From assembly GCA_003956705.1 (NCBI GenBank), contig QZCP01000701.1:1-64000 (forward strand): a stretch of DNA of 64,000 nucleotides. The letters run 5' to 3'. Positions 61,301 to 64,000 of the stretch are shown one piece after another. Under the pieces are notes generated by a model that searched no databases, was not told where the DNA came from, and saw only the letters and a list, made by a program, of their open reading frames with translations. The stretch comes from Brevipalpus yothersi (taxonomy: Eukaryota > Arthropoda > Arachnida > Trombidiformes > Tenuipalpidae). The position numbers and the translations under genes were made by a program. Each line of letters begins with the position of its first letter. Position 1 is the first letter of the stretch.

Positions 61301-63653
61301 TCTTGAATGTGGCTGAAAATGTTAGTTATTTTCGTGATTAACTGTTTACATTCCAACTCTTTGTCTTGAAATTTCTTTCTAAGTTCTTCCAATCTATTCT
61401 TTAATTCGAACTTGGTGTCTTGCATTTCATTTGAACAGTCCAGAGAATCGAATCGCTTGAGATAAGACTCAGTTTTCTGGCATTTTTCCTGTAAAATTCG
61501 TTGAGAGACAAACTTTACATCAATTTTGAACTCTTGAAAACTCAAAAGAACTACTCTCTCAACGAAAATCAATCAAGAACTTTGAAGAGGTTCGGAATTC
61601 CCTCAACCATCATGAGATATTTTCATGGGCTTGTAGTCACGACTAGGAAATTGTATGATTCCCTCAAGAGCTAAACACACACACTGAATGCTTTTCAATT
61701 TTGTCTCGAAGATTTTCCAAATGAGTCCAAACTTCATCAGTCGTAATAAATGTTCAGCAATTATTCTTAGCGAATATCGTGTAGACAGTCCATAAATTTT
61801 CCGACGATTAACTTCTCAGCTCAAGTTCGCTTACCGTGAAAATTTCTTTACATTTGGTTTGTTTGTCTGAGAGAAGAGTGAAAATTGCCGGTTCACATTC
61901 ACTGTCAGCATTCAAGGCTGGGAAAACGAGAGATTCAATGACATTCAAATCTTCTTCAAGCTGTGGAAGAAATTAATATTTAGAATGATCATGATTGATT
62001 CAAATATTTAGGGGATTTTTCTTTTTTTTCATCCGAAGATTAATTCTCACCCTCTGAATTCTAGATGAAAATTCTATCACCGATTCTTGGTCCAGAGTGT
62101 GGGAATCAAAAATTTCCTGTCTTTTTTCGTCTAATTTCTCAATTCTTGCCATAACTTCTTCCAATTGATTTAGACAATTTTTGGTGGAAGTAACCGCTTG
62201 ATCTTTGTCAAGTTGAGGATCCTTACACTGTTAATCAGACAGAATTGATCATATTATAATGAGGCATTATTCTCGATACCAAAAGTGACTAATTCAATTG
62301 AATCTTGTATTTGCTCGTTACTATTTCAACTTACATCATTCATGTCTCGAATAAAATTTGAAGCGAGATTATTAATCATGACTAGATCTTGCTTCGAGCT
62401 CACAATTGATTCTTGCAAAATTCGAGCATCATCAGGAGTGATACTATCCTGATCAAGATCGGTGGTCAATTTATCAAGATTTTTTAAGATCTGTAAAAAG
62501 TAGATGCAATTACAGTTATACATGTAATTATATTCAATTAAAGATTTAACCGTTCTCTAGCTGCAAGCCATTACATGACAAATGTACAGTTATATGACTG
62601 AAGGTTACTTACATCGTTAAAAGTTTTAAGGAAAGAAGCGAATCTTTGTGATAAAATTATTCTCTTTTCTAATTGCTCACTACTAGATGTCCATTTGAGA
62701 CGCAAATCATCAATTCGAACTCTCAATTGATCATCAACTTCAGCATCTTTTGAATGTATTTGATTTAATGCCGCGAATAGAGCATTCACTTCCATTGATC
62801 GTGTTTCCAATTGATTGGCAAGTTTTCGATGTTTATCATGAAATTCATTTACACTGGACAGCGAATCACCCAATTCACGATAATTTTGCATAAAATTGCA
62901 CACATTATCATCAAGCCATCGTTCTAGATCATCACAAATCGAATAAAATTTTTCGAATTTACTTTCATCTTCACTGGGCATTCGATGTAGCCTTTGTAAA
63001 AGTTGATCCGCTTTCGCTTGTATTTCATTTAATTTACTTTGAATTGGTTCCACAAACGATTGATATTGTTGAGATTGACCGGGACTCACATCACCACTAG
63101 CACTTCCGCTGTCCGTTAGATCATCAAGAAGAGTGGAACCTTTCTCACTGATATCGATCACCGAGTCTTGTATATTTTTGACCATCACATCGGTCATCCT
63201 GGAATCTTCTGGTGGTATAAGATTCTCATCCATAGATATTAATTTACACAAAACACATTGGCAATCGTCAAGAAAGTTACCAAATTTACACATCAATTGT
63301 CGGATTTCATCTGTTGAAGTGAGCAAACTGCTACATTCAGCTAGTACAATATAAGCAAACTCTCTCACATGAGCACTACTCGATACAACCGGGATGCTGG
63401 AGGGCTGCTGTGATGTGGATGCGGATGATGCGGATGGAGATGAGGATGATGTAAAAGATGAGGATGCTTGAATGTCGGCTGAATCTTCATTGGAATCTAT
63501 TTGGCGTATCATGGAAAGGGTACGAGAGCCAAGATCCCGTATGCGTTTGCTTATCTCATCTATCTTGTATATTGAAATGCTAGTTTCTTGTGGCGTATTA
63601 CCGGGACGAATTTTGTTCAATAGTAGTTGTTCGTGCTTTATTTGAGCGGAAAT
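55321..63653 (-). CDS. Large spectrin-repeat and immunoglobulin-domain protein, 5' end unresolved
   Basis: Fourteen exons join in phase, about 2044 aa: 63653-62613, 62490-62335, 62227-62051, 61960-61835, 61488-61258, 61206-61036, 60939-59583, 59492-58960, 58874-58691, 58617-58204, 58121-57190, 56479-56120, 56010-55837, 55599-55321. The first ~1000 residues are helical with spectrin-like repeats (KFEKFYSICDDLERWLDD, LRVRIDDLRLKWTSSSEQ, LEKKIEV-type heptads). Then come six I-set Ig domains, a Ser/Pro-rich linker with a short Asn run, and a last Ig domain at the C-terminus (VALECEVDGYPPPSIKW ... GKYCCSAS). No signal peptide, kinase or GEF domain was seen, so it is likely intracellular, cytoskeletal or muscle. 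Similar architecture is known in CCDC141 and in arthropod titin-like proteins. The acceptor at 63654 suggests further 5' exons, some beyond the window; a GTG/ATG-started read-through to about 63780 is the alternative. Confidence 0.78.
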
Positions 63654-64000
63654 CTTTTTCAGTTGAATAGATGAGAGTGACAGTTGAAGGCGAAAAAAGA
63701 GAAAGTGTACAATAATCAAATGTAAAAGTGGAATAAAAAGATCAGAAAATAAGTCAAAATTGAAGGATTTTTCGAGCATCATTTTGGGAGTAAAAGTTTC
63801 TGCTGTTGTTATTGCTGTGTTCACTTAGTTAGTAGCACACACTAGCAAACGAAGTAGTAACGAAAAGTTCAGTGAAAATGATTCGAAATTGACATGATTA
63901 TGGCGGCAACAATTCACATTGTCACATTTGTATCTGTGTATACTGATTCAAGTGTGGGATTCAATTTTTGCTCTGAGAAAGCGAAAAAAAGAACACTTCT
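63654..64000 (-). other. Upstream intron or 5' region of the Ig-domain gene
   Basis: The minus strand has a long pyrimidine tract ending at the acceptor of the first recognised exon. An open frame continues through it but encodes an unlikely hydrophobic run. No upstream exon could be placed before the window edge. Confidence 0.4.

Overview
The window is eukaryotic nuclear DNA, most likely from an arthropod with a compact genome such as a mite or other small chelicerate. Genes are broken by short GT-AG introns, mostly about 50-150 nt. The conserved genes are animal ones (neuron navigator, AIG1/ADTRP, AIFM3, myotrophin, coatomer beta, Dok-like adaptor), and there is a short TTAGG tract (the usual arthropod telomere unit). 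Species was not determined, and no database search was possible. Gene models were built by hand from reading frame, splice sites, phase matching and recalled family features.

Layout. 1-4.6 kb: an intact protein-primed type B DNA polymerase of the Polinton/Maverick/adintovirus kind, with a TATA promoter and an RFX X-box-like palindrome; a second copy of the promoter elements lies downstream without a gene. 6.3-8.2 kb (-): cystathionine gamma-lyase. 10-12.2 kb (+): PH-PTB Dok/IRS-like adaptor. 12.4-14.4 kb (-): mitochondrial cysteinyl-tRNA synthetase. 14.8-15.6 kb (+): a stand-alone OMP decarboxylase. 15.8-17.0 kb (-): TFIIE alpha. 17.9-18.2 kb (+): small secreted peptide. 18.9-20.8 kb (-): AIG1/ADTRP hydrolase. 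21.9-25.1 kb (+): coatomer beta. 25.6-28.1 kb (+): AIFM3-like Rieske/FAD oxidoreductase. 28.9-30.7 kb (+): secreted E-NTPDase (apyrase-like). 31.6-32.2 kb (+): myotrophin. 33.1-38.0 kb (-): neuron navigator/sickie. 38-46.3 kb: gene-poor DNA full of GA/CT microsatellites, perhaps a large 5' intron of the navigator gene. 46.8-48.5 kb (-): secreted LRR protein. 49.1-54.0 kb (-): ankyrin-repeat protein. 55.3-64 kb (-): large spectrin-like plus immunoglobulin-domain protein, cut by the window edge at its 5' end.

Most genes are unrelated housekeeping or cytoskeletal genes packed in divergent and convergent pairs. The CysRS and OMP decarboxylase genes are divergent with under 400 bp between starts. 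The unusual items are the intact viral/transposon polymerase with its paired X-box/TATA promoters, the OMP decarboxylase lacking its usual OPRT partner domain, the soluble apyrase-like enzyme, a navigator AAA domain with an apparently altered Walker B, the secreted His/acid-rich peptide, and the spectrin-Ig architecture.
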